DNA of 64,000 nt from NCBI RefSeq assembly GCF_021440195.1, contig NZ_JAJTSZ010000002.1, positions 620,001 through 684,000 of the forward strand. The letters are read 5' to 3'. Origin of the DNA: Dyadobacter sp. CY356 (GTDB lineage: Bacteria; Bacteroidota; Bacteroidia; Cytophagales; Spirosomataceae). A program made the position numbers and the translations under genes. The notes below the pieces were generated by a model. It worked only from the letters and a program-made list of their open reading frames with translations. It was not told where the DNA came from and searched no databases. This document shows, piece after piece, positions 34,865 through 46,195 of the stretch (within the stretch, counting starts at the first letter, position 1; each line of letters opens with the position of its first letter).

Positions 34865-37378
34865 TTATACAATTCCGCCCATCAAAGGATCTGTTTTGGT
34901 CACCTGCCCTGTTTCCACATGACCGGCAAAACGCTCCTGATAAGTATCAAAACCCTTTATTTTTACACTGAAATCGTACCAGTTATAATTTTTCGCAAGA
35001 TTCAAAACGATCGAAGTCTGCGCTTCGGCAGGTATAGCTTTACTCTGATTTCCAGCTTTGTAACTATTGTCCGATATTGTCAAAACATGCGGTTTCGAAT
35101 CATGATTGGTAGCGGTGATCACAACATTACCGGTTAATCTTGACGGGTTAAGTCTGCTTGCTTCGTATGTACAGGTAAGTTTAACCAACGGATTTTTTTG
35201 ATCTCCTGCAAATTCCCTGTAAAACCCGTTCGGACCATAAACTCGGAAATGATATTGTTCCTTCTCAAAATCTGAGAGACTGAATTCGTCTTTGATCAAA
35301 TCTCCTGCGGCAACACTGTAATCCCATGACCTCAGAGGATCATTTTGATAGGAATTCATGGCATATACACGGAAGGGAGAACCGGTTGCCTTATTCCCAA
35401 AAATCTTATTTCCTGCTTTGAAAGATAATTCGACGCTGTTTTTCTTTTTGTCAAAAACTGTGTGAACGTAATTTTCATATGGCAAGGCACAAGCCGATCT
35501 TACACCTTTTTCCTGTTTTGGAAAATATGGTGAATCATGGTGATTCGTGTTGATCTGCTCAATTTCAGCCGTAGTCAATTGTTTATAATTGTCAGGCGTT
35601 TTATTGAACTGCGCCTGATGTATCCCCTCGATAAAAGGTTTTTTTACCAGGAATTCAGGTTTGGTTATGGCTTCTCCGTTATATGGCCTGAACACTGAGG
35701 TAAGGTCACCGCAGATCGTTCTTCTCCATTGTGTGATATTCTCTTCCTTCACTTTTTTATTGAACTTCTTTTCAAGGAAATTTTCCAGAAATTGCAAGGA
35801 TGAAGTATGGTCAAAAACCTCAGAATTTACAAAACCTCCGCGAGACCATGGCGAGGCAATGATCATCGGGACGCGGTAACCCAAACCAATGGAACCTTCC
35901 CGAAGATTACTATCCTGCATGGAAGGATTTGTCTGCTGGGTTTTGGTTGCAAAATCCATTTTCGGGTCTATACCTTTTGACACTTTTCCCGTATTTTCCT
36001 TATACGGATTTGGAACAACATAAGGCGGCATGTGATCAAAATAGCCGTCATTTTCATCATACGTAACAATGAAAATCGTTTTTTTCCAAACCTCCGGATT
36101 TTCCAGCAGGATTTCCATCGCCTCACTCACATACCATGGACCAAACCACGGCTGGCCGGGATGGTCTGAAAAGTGTGCGGGAGGCATCAACCAGGACACG
36201 GTTGGCAAAGTACCATTTTTTACATCCTCTCTAAACTGATGAAAAACATCACCTTTCGGCACTTTCAATTCTCTTTCAGTACCTTTATCATCATACTTCA
36301 ACGCTTCCAGCTCGTGATAATAAGCGTCATTGATGTTTGTTATAAAGGCTTTATTATGTAATTCTTTTGCTTGTTCAGAAAGGTTGTTATAGGTCTCCGT
36401 CGTGAATCGGGTCTGTGCGGTTTCGATTAAAGTAAGTAGTTTTTTTGCTGCTGCAAGACGCTGGCTAACCTTCTCGTTGGAAGGCTGTTTTTCCATTTCA
36501 GCAATCTGCTGCAAAGTATTTTCTTTTTTATACTGCAAATTGGCGATTCCACCTTCGTGCAGCCTTACATTGTATTGTTTGTAATATTCCAGCACGTTTG
36601 TGCCAAAGTTACTTAGCCATGCGCTTTCTTCACCTTTCAAACCATAACCCATCGTCAGCTCGTTCTGGTAAACTTTCCATGAAACGCCGTTTTCCTGTAA
36701 ACGTTCCGGATAGGTTTTCCAGCTTAATTCCGGGTATTCATAATTACTGTTATTCCACAAATGCGCAACCGCATCAACCTCATTCTTCTCGCGTACTGTA
36801 CCCGTCATGAAATAATGGCGGTTTGGGTGCGTACCCGTTATGCTTGAACAAAAATTATGATCACAAACAGTGAAAGCATCCGCCAGAGAATAGTAGAATG
36901 GAAAATCAACACGGTCGCAATAACCCATCGTTAACGGAATTTTTGCGTATTCCTTATTTCTGGCTTTTTTTACATCCAGCCATTTGTCATATTTCCCATC
37001 ATTCATCGCGTCCGTCTGATCGGTCCAGCCATGCGGCACAGAACCCATCCAGGCCACTTTTGTATCTTTTACATTAAGTTGAAAAGGACCATAAGTTTCA
37101 CCTTCTTTATTGGTTTGAAGCCACACTTTATTTTTATCCGGCAACTGAATGGCGCGGGGATCATTAAAACCACGGACACCCTGCAAAGTTCCAAGCTGGT
37201 GATCGAAAGAACGGTTTTCCTGCATCAGAAAAACAATATGTTCAGCGTCGTAAAACGTACTTCCCAGCTCCGGATTTATAGCCATGGCTCTTTCTATAAC
37301 CGCCGGCAACATATTGGCCATTGCACCAGTACCTGATAAAAGTGCGGCTTTCTTTAAGAAATCTCTCCTTGAATTCAT
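34865..37378 (-). CDS. plcN: Phosphocholine-type phospholipase C, Tat-exported
   Basis: 837 residues. The N-terminus has a clear twin-arginine signal (NSRRDFLKKAALLSG). The phosphoesterase domain starts at EHIVFLMQENRSFDHQLGTL (residues ~46-65) and has later metal-site segments GTHPNRHYFMTGT and TIFIVTYDENDGYFDH. The last ~200 residues contain the two DUF756 modules typical of bacterial phospholipases C. This family hydrolyses phosphatidylcholine or sphingomyelin, or in some members phosphatidylethanolamine, giving phosphorylated head groups. No chaperone gene (PlcR type) is visible nearby. Phosphate scavenging is a likely role but inference. Confidence 0.9.
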   Translation of the reverse strand: MNSRRDFLKKAALLSGTGAMANMLPAVIERAMAINPELGSTFYDAEHIVFLMQENRSFDHQLGTLQGVRGFNDPRAIQLPDKNKVWLQTNKEGETYGPFQLNVKDTKVAWMGSVPHGWTDQTDAMNDGKYDKWLDVKKARNKEYAKIPLTMGYCDRVDFPFYYSLADAFTVCDHNFCSSITGTHPNRHYFMTGTVREKNEVDAVAHLWNNSNYEYPELSWKTYPERLQENGVSWKVYQNELTMGYGLKGEESAWLSNFGTNVLEYYKQYNVRLHEGGIANLQYKKENTLQQIAEMEKQPSNEKVSQRLAAAKKLLTLIETAQTRFTTETYNNLSEQAKELHNKAFITNINDAYYHELEALKYDDKGTERELKVPKGDVFHQFREDVKNGTLPTVSWLMPPAHFSDHPGQPWFGPWYVSEAMEILLENPEVWKKTIFIVTYDENDGYFDHMPPYVVPNPYKENTGKVSKGIDPKMDFATKTQQTNPSMQDSNLREGSIGLGYRVPMIIASPWSRGGFVNSEVFDHTSSLQFLENFLEKKFNKKVKEENITQWRRTICGDLTSVFRPYNGEAITKPEFLVKKPFIEGIHQAQFNKTPDNYKQLTTAEIEQINTNHHDSPYFPKQEKGVRSACALPYENYVHTVFDKKKNSVELSFKAGNKIFGNKATGSPFRVYAMNSYQNDPLRSWDYSVAAGDLIKDEFSLSDFEKEQYHFRVYGPNGFYREFAGDQKNPLVKLTCTYEASRLNPSRLTGNVVITATNHDSKPHVLTISDNSYKAGNQSKAIPAEAQTSIVLNLAKNYNWYDFSVKIKGFDTYQERFAGHVETGQVTKTDPLMGGIV

Positions 37379-37421
37379 CTGAATTAAAATGCTAAATGCT
37401 TGTAAACATCATTTAAAAGAT

Positions 37422-37429
37422 CAAATTTA
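37422..37429 (-). promoter_or_regulatory. Candidate -7 promoter element of the phospholipase gene
   Basis: The minus strand reads TAAATTTG, an exact TAnnTTTG match about 44 bp before the ATG. No TTTG lies at the right distance upstream, so the call is weak. Confidence 0.3.
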
Positions 37430-37512
37430 TCTCGGGAAATCCAAGGGTATGTTACGCGCAGATTAACTTTTAACCAACAGGCACATGGTTTGGAAATATG
37501 TTACGAAGGGCA

Positions 37513-39264
<1,752 letters not shown>

Positions 39265-39376
39265 GGATTTAAGGGTTAAGGATATAGTAGTATAATTATG
39301 GATGGTAGTGAATCTACTCTACCCGATAAATTCTTCATTCCCTGTTCCCATAACCACAGACCCTGTAAAACGAAAA

Positions 39377-39404
39377 AGCCGGAACCATCTGACAGGTACC
39401 GGCT
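39377..39404 (-). terminator. Intrinsic terminator of the 62-residue gene
   Basis: On the minus strand, AGCCGGTACC (complement of 39395-39404) pairs with GGTTCCGGCT (complement of 39377-39386) with one mismatch and an 8-nt loop, followed by TTTTT. It lies 19 bp after the stop of the small gene at 39424-39612. Confidence 0.8.
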
Positions 39405-39423
39405 CTATAAGAATAATATTAGA

Positions 39424-39612
39424 CTAAGCTAACTCACAGCTATTTTCACTGAAAAATTTCACTTCACCCGTAACTGTATTTCTGCATTTTACCTTTCCGG
39501 TAAACTTTGTCGTTGCGCCTTTTCTGATGTTTTCATGTTCCAGTATCATCCACGTATCAGGATGGTTTTTCACTTTAACCTTTACGCGGTCATTATATTT
39601 CTGTACAGCCAT
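39424..39612 (-). CDS. Small conserved-looking protein, 62 residues
   Basis: 62 residues, lysine-rich N-terminal half (MAVQKYNDRVKVKVKNH) with a strand-rich composition and two cysteines (KVKCRNTVTG; NSCELA). I do not recognise the family. Reality is supported by an intrinsic terminator just after its stop and by the absence of any competing frame. It lies alone between the esterase-gluconolactonase gene and the sigma-factor cassette. The regular beta-pattern could fit a small SH3-like or OB-like fold, but that is a guess. Confidence 0.65.
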   Translation of the reverse strand: MAVQKYNDRVKVKVKNHPDTWMILEHENIRKGATTKFTGKVKCRNTVTGEVKFFSENSCELA

Positions 39613-39775
39613 TTTCGGATTTTCAATTTTTCAGAACGGCAAAGATAGACAAAAGATTAGTCGGAAAGCATATTGCATTGCATAAGAGTATTCTGCAAAA
39701 GGGATTCAGATTATGTGCTAAACTAATATCTCACAAAAAAGTTGAACGGGACTATTTCAATTAATTGTCAAATTA

Positions 39776-39808
39776 TTTGGACTAGATATAAATAAGCTCC
39801 TATATTTG
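39776..39808 (+). promoter_or_regulatory. Bacteroidota-type promoter of the ECF sigma gene
   Basis: TTTG at 39776-39779 and TATATTTG at 39801-39808 (exact TAnnTTTG) with a 21-bp spacer. It lies about 33 bp before the sigma-factor ATG at 39842. This is the clearest housekeeping-type promoter in the window. Confidence 0.75.
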
Positions 39809-39841
39809 TAGGAAGACGGTCTTAGACGACATCGAATTATC

Positions 39842-40381
39842 ATGCATATTGATCAGCCAGAAAAAATCTCATTTAAAATTGACGAGGATTCCTTTAAGGA
39901 AATCTACAATTTGTATTGGGAGAAAGTTTTTTCGGTATGTTATGCCAATCTTGGAGAAATTGAACCTGCCAAAGGAATGGTGCAGGAAATATTCAAATCG
40001 CTTTGGGAACGGAAAGATGAACTCGAAATTAACCAGTCCGTTGAAAGATATCTTGTTCGTTCTGCCAAGTTCAAAGTTTTTGAGTATATCAGAAATAAAA
40101 AGATCAGGGAACAACACCATGAAAATATTGCAGCAAACCAGGTAGCCTCCCCTAATTATACAGAAAATGAAGTGATGGTGATCAGCCTTAAAGAAAGAAT
40201 CGCTTCTTTAATAGAGACATTGCCGGCCCAATGCCGTAAGGTATTCAAAATGAGCAGGGAACAGGGTCTGACTAATAAGGAAATTGCATCGGACCTGCTC
40301 ATTTCAGAAAGAGCCGTTGAGTACCATATTTCCAAAGCAGTTACTTCCCTTAAATCTCATCTTACAGAATATTCCGTCTGA
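39842..40381 (+). CDS. ECF family RNA polymerase sigma factor
   Basis: 179 residues. Region 2 is visible at residues ~17-85 (FKEIYNLYWEKVFSVCY; MVQEIFKSLWERKDEL), and region 4 at ~115-175 (LPAQCRKVFKMSREQGLTNKEIASDLLISERAVEYHISKA). This is the Bacteroidota ECF type that works with FecR-like anti-sigma factors next to TonB receptors. The anti-sigma gene follows 81 bp downstream. It likely directs transcription of the receptor gene and perhaps its own operon, responding to an extracellular ligand. Confidence 0.93.
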   Translation: MHIDQPEKISFKIDEDSFKEIYNLYWEKVFSVCYANLGEIEPAKGMVQEIFKSLWERKDELEINQSVERYLVRSAKFKVFEYIRNKKIREQHHENIAANQVASPNYTENEVMVISLKERIASLIETLPAQCRKVFKMSREQGLTNKEIASDLLISERAVEYHISKAVTSLKSHLTEYSV

Positions 40382-40462
40382 ATTCTTGATTGCCTGCTTC
40401 GTAAAATCATTAGATATGCTACTTTTACTAAAAAGTAATTCTGCTTTTTAAAAAGAGGTTTC

Positions 40463-41128
40463 ATGGCGGTCAGTAAAGAGCTTATCGAAAAATACCATAA
40501 CGGAGCATGTACTCCCGAAGAATCCGCTATGGTTGAAAACTGGCTGCTTGATGACGATGAGATAACAGAAATAATTCTACCGGAAAATCTTCATAAACAA
40601 GATGTGAAAGCTGAAATGTGGAAAGATATTTCCGGTTCATTCCCTTCTTCAATTGAAAGCAGAAAACACAGATTAATTAATTTTTCCGGATACCGTCTTT
40701 CAGCGGTTGCTGCAAGTGTTTTGTTTTTACTTGCTTTTTCATTTTTAATAATAAAAATAAACAGGACAGAATCCATACCAGCGTCTGTTAAAACCGCTTT
40801 GTCAGAAAACAAAGAAATCGATTCCAGGGACTATACCATTTCTCTCGGTCCGGAAAGTAATGCGCGCATTGATGCAAACGCAGGCCTGATTGATTTTTGC
40901 GGAACCATACTGATCAGCCCCAAAAAGGATATCGACCTGTCTTTTAACGATATATGTACTACGAAAAAAACCAGCAGGGGCAAAATTAACTTTAAGAAAG
41001 GCGAAACTTACATCGCACTGAATTATAGAAACAAAAAAGATAATGAGCTAATTGTAATGGATGAAAAACTGCTGATGGGTCTGCCGCCAATTGTAAAACG
41101 TCAGATTATGGAACAGTTTAATATTTGA
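40463..41128 (+). CDS. FecR-like anti-sigma factor, short
   Basis: 221 residues. The N-terminal ~60 residues look like the anti-sigma domain of FecR-type proteins (LIEKYHNGACTPEESAMVENWLLDDDE; MWKDISGSF). One membrane segment follows at ~74-94 (SAVAASVLFLLAFSFLIIKI). The periplasmic C-terminal part (~100-221) is shorter than in typical FecR proteins (about 300-400 residues) and has the strand pattern FCGTILISPKKDIDLSFND. It lies between the sigma factor and a DUF4374 gene 13 bp downstream. Its signal partner is not clear, because the downstream receptor lacks an STN domain. Confidence 0.8.
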   Translation: MAVSKELIEKYHNGACTPEESAMVENWLLDDDEITEIILPENLHKQDVKAEMWKDISGSFPSSIESRKHRLINFSGYRLSAVAASVLFLLAFSFLIIKINRTESIPASVKTALSENKEIDSRDYTISLGPESNARIDANAGLIDFCGTILISPKKDIDLSFNDICTTKKTSRGKINFKKGETYIALNYRNKKDNELIVMDEKLLMGLPPIVKRQIMEQFNI

Positions 41129-41141
41129 AAAGTTCGTTACA

Positions 41142-42353
41142 ATGATACGTGCCAAAGGCAATCTCCGCTTTTTACAAATTCTCATACTTACTGTCAGCTT
41201 TTTAACGGGCTGTTCCGAAAAGCAGAATTTGGACCGGAAAAAGTATAGTATTTATACGATGGCAAAGGACTATAAGGAATACATTATCCAGCTGGATGAC
41301 TTGTCATCCGGATATATCGATCCTGTAAAAAATGGTGCTAGAACGTATCCAAAACAGATCTGGTTTGATCTCATAGTACAAAATGGATTTTACTATCGAC
41401 TGGAAAGGAAAACGCATTATTTTTTAAAATATACAATTGAAAATAATCAGTATATCCCTGTCGATTCTGTTGCCATCCCTCCCCTAACCTATCTAGATAA
41501 TTACAATTGGGTGCATCCTGACACACTACTACTCCTTTCCTATGATCGAAAAATTTCGAGACTTAGTTATGCGAGGATAAATGTTAAAACCATGAAAGCA
41601 GAAGTTGGGAAGATGCCCCTCTCCCTGCCAAAGGCTCCATACAATTCCATGTCTGTGGGTTTTTCTGAGTTGAGAAATAAACAGCTGCTTGTAGGATATA
41701 GCTATCATCAGATTTCGTCCCAAAACTTTATCACGACAGATACAGCCTATGTGGATATTTTAAGTTACCCGGAATTGAAATGGCTAAAAACCTTAAAAGA
41801 CCACCGATCTACCTACCCCGGAGGTTCCAACACTGCTCAACCCAATACGTTTTCTGATAAAAAGGGTGATTTCTATTTCCTGACCTGTCCGGGACTTGCC
41901 TTAGGAAATCATCCGGATAAGCCGACAGCTTTGTATCGGATTAGGAAGAATGAGGATACGATTGACAGCACTTATTTCTGGAATATTTCCGAATCTATAA
42001 AAAATCATGGCTACGGTTTGTGGAATATTGGTGATGGAAAAGCTATACTGCGGAGTGAAAGGAGAGATCTTTTCAAAGGTGTTGAGGATCATTATAAGGT
42101 CCCGCATATAGAATTTTTTGTACTCGATCTAAAACAAAAAACTACCAAAAAACTTGACCTTCCACTGGATAAAGGGACTTCACGCCAATGTGTGCTTGTA
42201 GAAAATGGAAGAGTTTATATTTCCATCAATTCGGACACAGGTGGAAATTACATCTGGATTTACGATCCGGAAACTGATAACCTGACAAAAGGTTTAAAAC
42301 TGAGTGGCGAAGTCGACTATATACTTCGCATGGAAATGTTATATGAAGATTAG
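41142..42353 (+). CDS. DUF4374-like lipoprotein, paralogue 1
   Basis: 403 residues with a lipoprotein signal (RFLQILILTVSFLTGC; lipidated cysteine in the LTGC motif). The mature protein is a predicted beta-propeller of the DUF4374 type with repeated strands such as GFYYRLERKTHYFLKY and SMSVGFSELRNKQLLVGYS, ending in GEVDYILRM. It is paralogous to the gene at 44935-46134 (compare GGYDWVLRLDKM). It starts 13 bp after the anti-sigma gene, so the two are co-transcribed. DUF4374 proteins usually accompany TonB iron receptors. A surface or periplasmic ligand-binding role in signalling is inference. Confidence 0.78.
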   Translation: MIRAKGNLRFLQILILTVSFLTGCSEKQNLDRKKYSIYTMAKDYKEYIIQLDDLSSGYIDPVKNGARTYPKQIWFDLIVQNGFYYRLERKTHYFLKYTIENNQYIPVDSVAIPPLTYLDNYNWVHPDTLLLLSYDRKISRLSYARINVKTMKAEVGKMPLSLPKAPYNSMSVGFSELRNKQLLVGYSYHQISSQNFITTDTAYVDILSYPELKWLKTLKDHRSTYPGGSNTAQPNTFSDKKGDFYFLTCPGLALGNHPDKPTALYRIRKNEDTIDSTYFWNISESIKNHGYGLWNIGDGKAILRSERRDLFKGVEDHYKVPHIEFFVLDLKQKTTKKLDLPLDKGTSRQCVLVENGRVYISINSDTGGNYIWIYDPETDNLTKGLKLSGEVDYILRMEMLYED

Positions 42354-42505
42354 GAATAAAACCCGCTGAATACTACACCAAAAAAAAATTAAACTTTTTT
42401 GAATTCCCTCCTTCGGTAAACATTCGATTATGCTACTACGAGTTAGAAAAGGTCAGTCCTTGAAATTGGTCTGATTCTTAATAATCAGTATTTATAGCTA
42501 ATCCA

Positions 42506-44878
42506 ATGCAATCAGGTAAGTTTATACGCTACATTCTACTTGTAAATCTTTTCATTTGGAGTTGTGCTGGTCATGCCCAAACGCCGATTACTATTTCAGG
42601 CATCGTTCTGAATGAAGATGGTGCGTCCATTCCCGGCGTAACGCTTGTCTTAAAAGGAACTTCCATAGGAACCCAAACAGATTCAGATGGATATTATCAG
42701 TTAAACATCTTAAAACCAGGCAACTACACCCTTTCACTATCGTCTGTTGGCCATATTGCTCAATCAAAAGCAGTTACGCTTAAAAGCGGCCAGCACTTGA
42801 AATCGGATTTTACATTAAAAAGCGATACAAGAAATATCGATGAAATTACGGTTCACGGGAAAACAGAAACTCAGGAAGTCCGTGAACAGGCCTTTACGGT
42901 AAATGCGATTGAAACCAAAAGATTCGCCAATACAACTTCCGATTTAAACCAGGTTTTAAACAAAACCGCAGGAATCCGTGTCCGCGAAGAAGGTGGTGTT
43001 GGTTCTGATTTCAACTTCTCCATCAACGGCCTATCAGGAAAAGCCGTGAAATTTTTCCTCGACGGCGTTCCGCTCGAATTGATGGGAAGCACGATGTCGC
43101 TTAACAACATTCCCGTTAACCTTGCCGAAAGAATGGAAGTCTATAAGGGCGTGGTTCCGGTTAGTCTTGGCTCCGACGCTCTGGGTGGTGCTGTGAATAT
43201 TATCACGAACCAGAATATAAATAACTATCTGGATGCAAGTTACAGCATCGGCTCGTTCAATACGCACCGACTGGCATTGAACGGACAATATAGCACCGCA
43301 AAAGGCCTGATTATTAAAGCAAGTGCCTTCGCTAATTATTCGGATAACAACTACATCATGCGAGGTATGGAAATCTGGGATGAGGCGCAGTACAAATATG
43401 TAAACAAAGATTTCAGAAGATTCCATGATCAATACAAATCTGCCATGGGCCAGGTTGAACTGGGGGTAATTAATAAAAAGTGGGCTGATTTATTTTTCGC
43501 AGGATTTTCTTATTCAGGAACCGACCAGGATATTCAAACCGGAACGCGCCAGGATGTGGTTTATGGTGCCGTCACTAAAAACGGACATGCCTACAATGGA
43601 TCGCTTCGCTATAAAAAAGATAATCTTTTTGTAAAAGGACTTAACGCCAACCTCTTCGCTTCCAGATCTGTTGATAATTATGTCGTAACAGATACTTCGA
43701 GTTATAAATATTACTGGGACGGATCGCGGGTAAAAACCAGTCTTGCCGAAATCAGTGGTACGAAAACCATTACAAATATCAACCGTCCAAGGACATTTGC
43801 ACGCGCCAATGTGGGATATCAATTGTCAGCGGCACATTCTTTCAATGTTAACTATACTTTCGATCATATTAAGAATGAAACCTATGACGAACTTCTGACA
43901 GATCACGCGGACATACCCGGAATTCTTTCAAAAAATATTGTTGGCGCAGCCTATCAGCAGAATTTATTAAAAGACCGATTGACAAATACCTTATTTGGTA
44001 AATTCTATGGATTAAGCGTTCAGCAGTCCAGATACGTTTCTGCATCGGGTGAATATGCCAAGGCAAATGATTCGCAGACATATCAGGGTTACGGAATTGC
44101 TTCCAGGTTCAAAATCCTTCCGGATCTTGGTATTAAGGCGTCCTTTGAAAAAGCATATCGTTTGCAGGAAGTTGGAGAAATGTTTGGTAATGGTTACACC
44201 GTCATCGCCAATCCTGACCTCAAACCAGAGTCCAGCAAAAATGTAAACATCGGTGCATTTTATGGTTTTGCAGTCAATAAGCACAAACTTTTTATTGAAG
44301 GTTCATGGTTTTACCGCAATGCCAACGATTTTATTTATTCGGTGGTTTACAAATCCAATTCCAGCGTAAGTCGCTATGAAAACACTTCGAAAGTGAAAGT
44401 AACAGGACTGGAAGGTGATATCAAATACAACTATGGAGATCTGCTGTATTTCAATACAAACATCAGCTATCAGAATGCAATCAATAATACCAGGTATTCT
44501 GTCGGATCAACAAGCGGAGTTCCGGAAGCTACTTATTTGAACAAAATCCCAAATCAGCCATGGCTTTTTGGCAATGCGGATCTGAGTATTGGCCGCAACA
44601 ATATTCTTGGAAAAGCTTCCAGAATGCAGCTTAATCTGAGCACGCAGTATGTGCACTGGTTTTACCTTACCTGGGAGGCTTATGGCAGCAAAGCCGGCAA
44701 AAGTACAATTCCTGATCAATACATACACAACGCTTCAATCTCTAATTCCTGGAACAATGGCCGTTATAACCTTTCCCTGGAATGCCGGAACTTCACTAAT
44801 AATCTGGCTTTTGACAATTTCCGGTTGCAGAAACCGGGCCGGGCATTTTCTGTCAAAATGCGCTATTTCCTGAGATAA
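42506..44878 (+). CDS. TonB-dependent outer-membrane receptor
   Basis: 790 residues. The signal peptide ends near AGHAQ, then a carboxypeptidase-D-like domain starts at once (ITISGIVLNEDGASIPGV), with no STN signalling domain. The plug (RFANTTSDLNQVLNKTAGIRV; FFLDGVPLELMGS; ERMEVYKGVVPVSLGSDALGG) is followed by a 22-strand barrel ending in the usual aromatic C-terminus (AFSVKMRYFLR). Neighbouring DUF4374 and PepSY genes suggest uptake of a ferric siderophore, heme or other metal chelate. The ECF sigma upstream likely controls it. The ligand cannot be read from sequence. Confidence 0.93.
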   Translation: MQSGKFIRYILLVNLFIWSCAGHAQTPITISGIVLNEDGASIPGVTLVLKGTSIGTQTDSDGYYQLNILKPGNYTLSLSSVGHIAQSKAVTLKSGQHLKSDFTLKSDTRNIDEITVHGKTETQEVREQAFTVNAIETKRFANTTSDLNQVLNKTAGIRVREEGGVGSDFNFSINGLSGKAVKFFLDGVPLELMGSTMSLNNIPVNLAERMEVYKGVVPVSLGSDALGGAVNIITNQNINNYLDASYSIGSFNTHRLALNGQYSTAKGLIIKASAFANYSDNNYIMRGMEIWDEAQYKYVNKDFRRFHDQYKSAMGQVELGVINKKWADLFFAGFSYSGTDQDIQTGTRQDVVYGAVTKNGHAYNGSLRYKKDNLFVKGLNANLFASRSVDNYVVTDTSSYKYYWDGSRVKTSLAEISGTKTITNINRPRTFARANVGYQLSAAHSFNVNYTFDHIKNETYDELLTDHADIPGILSKNIVGAAYQQNLLKDRLTNTLFGKFYGLSVQQSRYVSASGEYAKANDSQTYQGYGIASRFKILPDLGIKASFEKAYRLQEVGEMFGNGYTVIANPDLKPESSKNVNIGAFYGFAVNKHKLFIEGSWFYRNANDFIYSVVYKSNSSVSRYENTSKVKVTGLEGDIKYNYGDLLYFNTNISYQNAINNTRYSVGSTSGVPEATYLNKIPNQPWLFGNADLSIGRNNILGKASRMQLNLSTQYVHWFYLTWEAYGSKAGKSTIPDQYIHNASISNSWNNGRYNLSLECRNFTNNLAFDNFRLQKPGRAFSVKMRYFLR

Positions 44879-44934
44879 TACGCTTAAACTTTCATCATAA
44901 TATCCATCTACCATTTATTCATATCGTAAAAATC

Positions 44935-46134
44935 ATGTTTAAAAAATTTAAGTTATACATCATTCTAATGGCGCTTGTGCCGTTTCTGAATTCGTGCAGC
45001 AGCGACGATAGTGAGCCGACACCCGCTCCGGTGGTCGAAACACAGGAAAAATATACTGTATGGTTGCAAATCGGCAGCTGGCCAAATACAACGCAGTACA
45101 TTTTAGGGACAAATTCCTTGACTGAGGGCTCGATTGACCTGACGGGGCATGGTGCGGAAGTGACGGGAAAATCTGCTTACGGAATTATTACAAAAGGTGG
45201 GTTTTACTATTATTACAACACAACTACCGGTAGATTTTCGAAATTCAAATATGAGAAGGAACTTTACAGCACCGTCCTTGAAGTTCCTTATACGCATTTG
45301 GCTGATGTTTCAGGATTTACCTGGATCAATGACAAAACTTTGTTCGTCATTGGAACAAATGGTGATCAGAACAAAATACAGTATTCAGTGATTGATACGG
45401 AAACGTTGAAAATGACAAATGGCGTGCTGGATGCTCCGGCAATACCTGTGGGATATAATTATTTTAATCTTGGCAATATTGAATATACAAACGGAAAAGT
45501 ATTTGTACAATTTGGATATACAGGCGTGTGGCCAAATCCGTGGGAAAACAAATCATATATCGGTGTTGTAGATTATGCATCAATGAAATATGAAAAAACG
45601 CTGGAAAGCAGCACCTCAGCAGGACCCGGCACAAACAAACTTTGGTTGTCATCATCATTTGTTGATGAAAGCGGAAATACATACTTCGCTACCAATGTGG
45701 AATGGAGCAGCATAAAAGACAGAAAATCAGCTATTTATCGCATTAAAAAAGGAACTACGGAAATTGACGCAAGTTATACCGTAAATAATACTTCGATAGG
45801 ATATGAAGGTGTCGGCTTGTGGTATATCGGCGGCACAAAAGCCATTTACAAATACATTGATCCTGCCATTACCGGCTCAACGCATATTTACGCCTTTGCT
45901 GTTATGGATCTGGAAACCGGAAAAATCGTCAGAAAACTTCCCGAAATCCCATACGACGGTGATGCTTACATACAAAACATCATTGTGGAAGACGGAAAAG
46001 TATACATGATCACCAATGCAGAAACAGGAAAAGACTATGTATATATCTATGACATCGCTGCGCAAAAAGTAAAAACCGGCATGGAAATGATCGGCGGTTA
46101 TGACTGGGTGCTTCGCCTTGACAAAATGAGATAA
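44935..46134 (+). CDS. DUF4374 lipoprotein, paralogue 2
   Basis: 399 residues. The lipoprotein signal MALVPFLNSC places the cysteine at about residue 21, followed by an acidic linker (SSDDSEPTPAPVVETQ). The body is a DUF4374 beta-propeller (YTVWLQIGSWPNTTQYIL; GGFYYYYNTTTGRFSKFKYEKELY; FTWINDKTLFVIGT). It follows the TonB receptor by 56 bp. The family is known to lie beside siderophore or heme receptor and PepSY genes. A ligand-delivery or surface-binding role is probable but not proven. A hairpin (46152-46178) separates it from the PepSY gene. Confidence 0.9.
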   Translation: MFKKFKLYIILMALVPFLNSCSSDDSEPTPAPVVETQEKYTVWLQIGSWPNTTQYILGTNSLTEGSIDLTGHGAEVTGKSAYGIITKGGFYYYYNTTTGRFSKFKYEKELYSTVLEVPYTHLADVSGFTWINDKTLFVIGTNGDQNKIQYSVIDTETLKMTNGVLDAPAIPVGYNYFNLGNIEYTNGKVFVQFGYTGVWPNPWENKSYIGVVDYASMKYEKTLESSTSAGPGTNKLWLSSSFVDESGNTYFATNVEWSSIKDRKSAIYRIKKGTTEIDASYTVNNTSIGYEGVGLWYIGGTKAIYKYIDPAITGSTHIYAFAVMDLETGKIVRKLPEIPYDGDAYIQNIIVEDGKVYMITNAETGKDYVYIYDIAAQKVKTGMEMIGGYDWVLRLDKMR

Positions 46135-46151
46135 GCTTGAAAACTGAATGC

Positions 46152-46178
46152 AAACTGTCCGGTAATTCCGGACAGTTT
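46152..46178 (+). terminator. Hairpin between DUF4374 and PepSY genes
   Basis: Perfect 11-bp stem AAACTGTCCGG (46152-46162) / CCGGACAGTTT (46168-46178) with a 5-nt loop and then TTTAATAAT. It ends 17 bp before the PepSY start, so it could attenuate or terminate transcription between the two genes. Confidence 0.6.
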
Positions 46179-46195
46179 AATAATATCCTGCCCTA

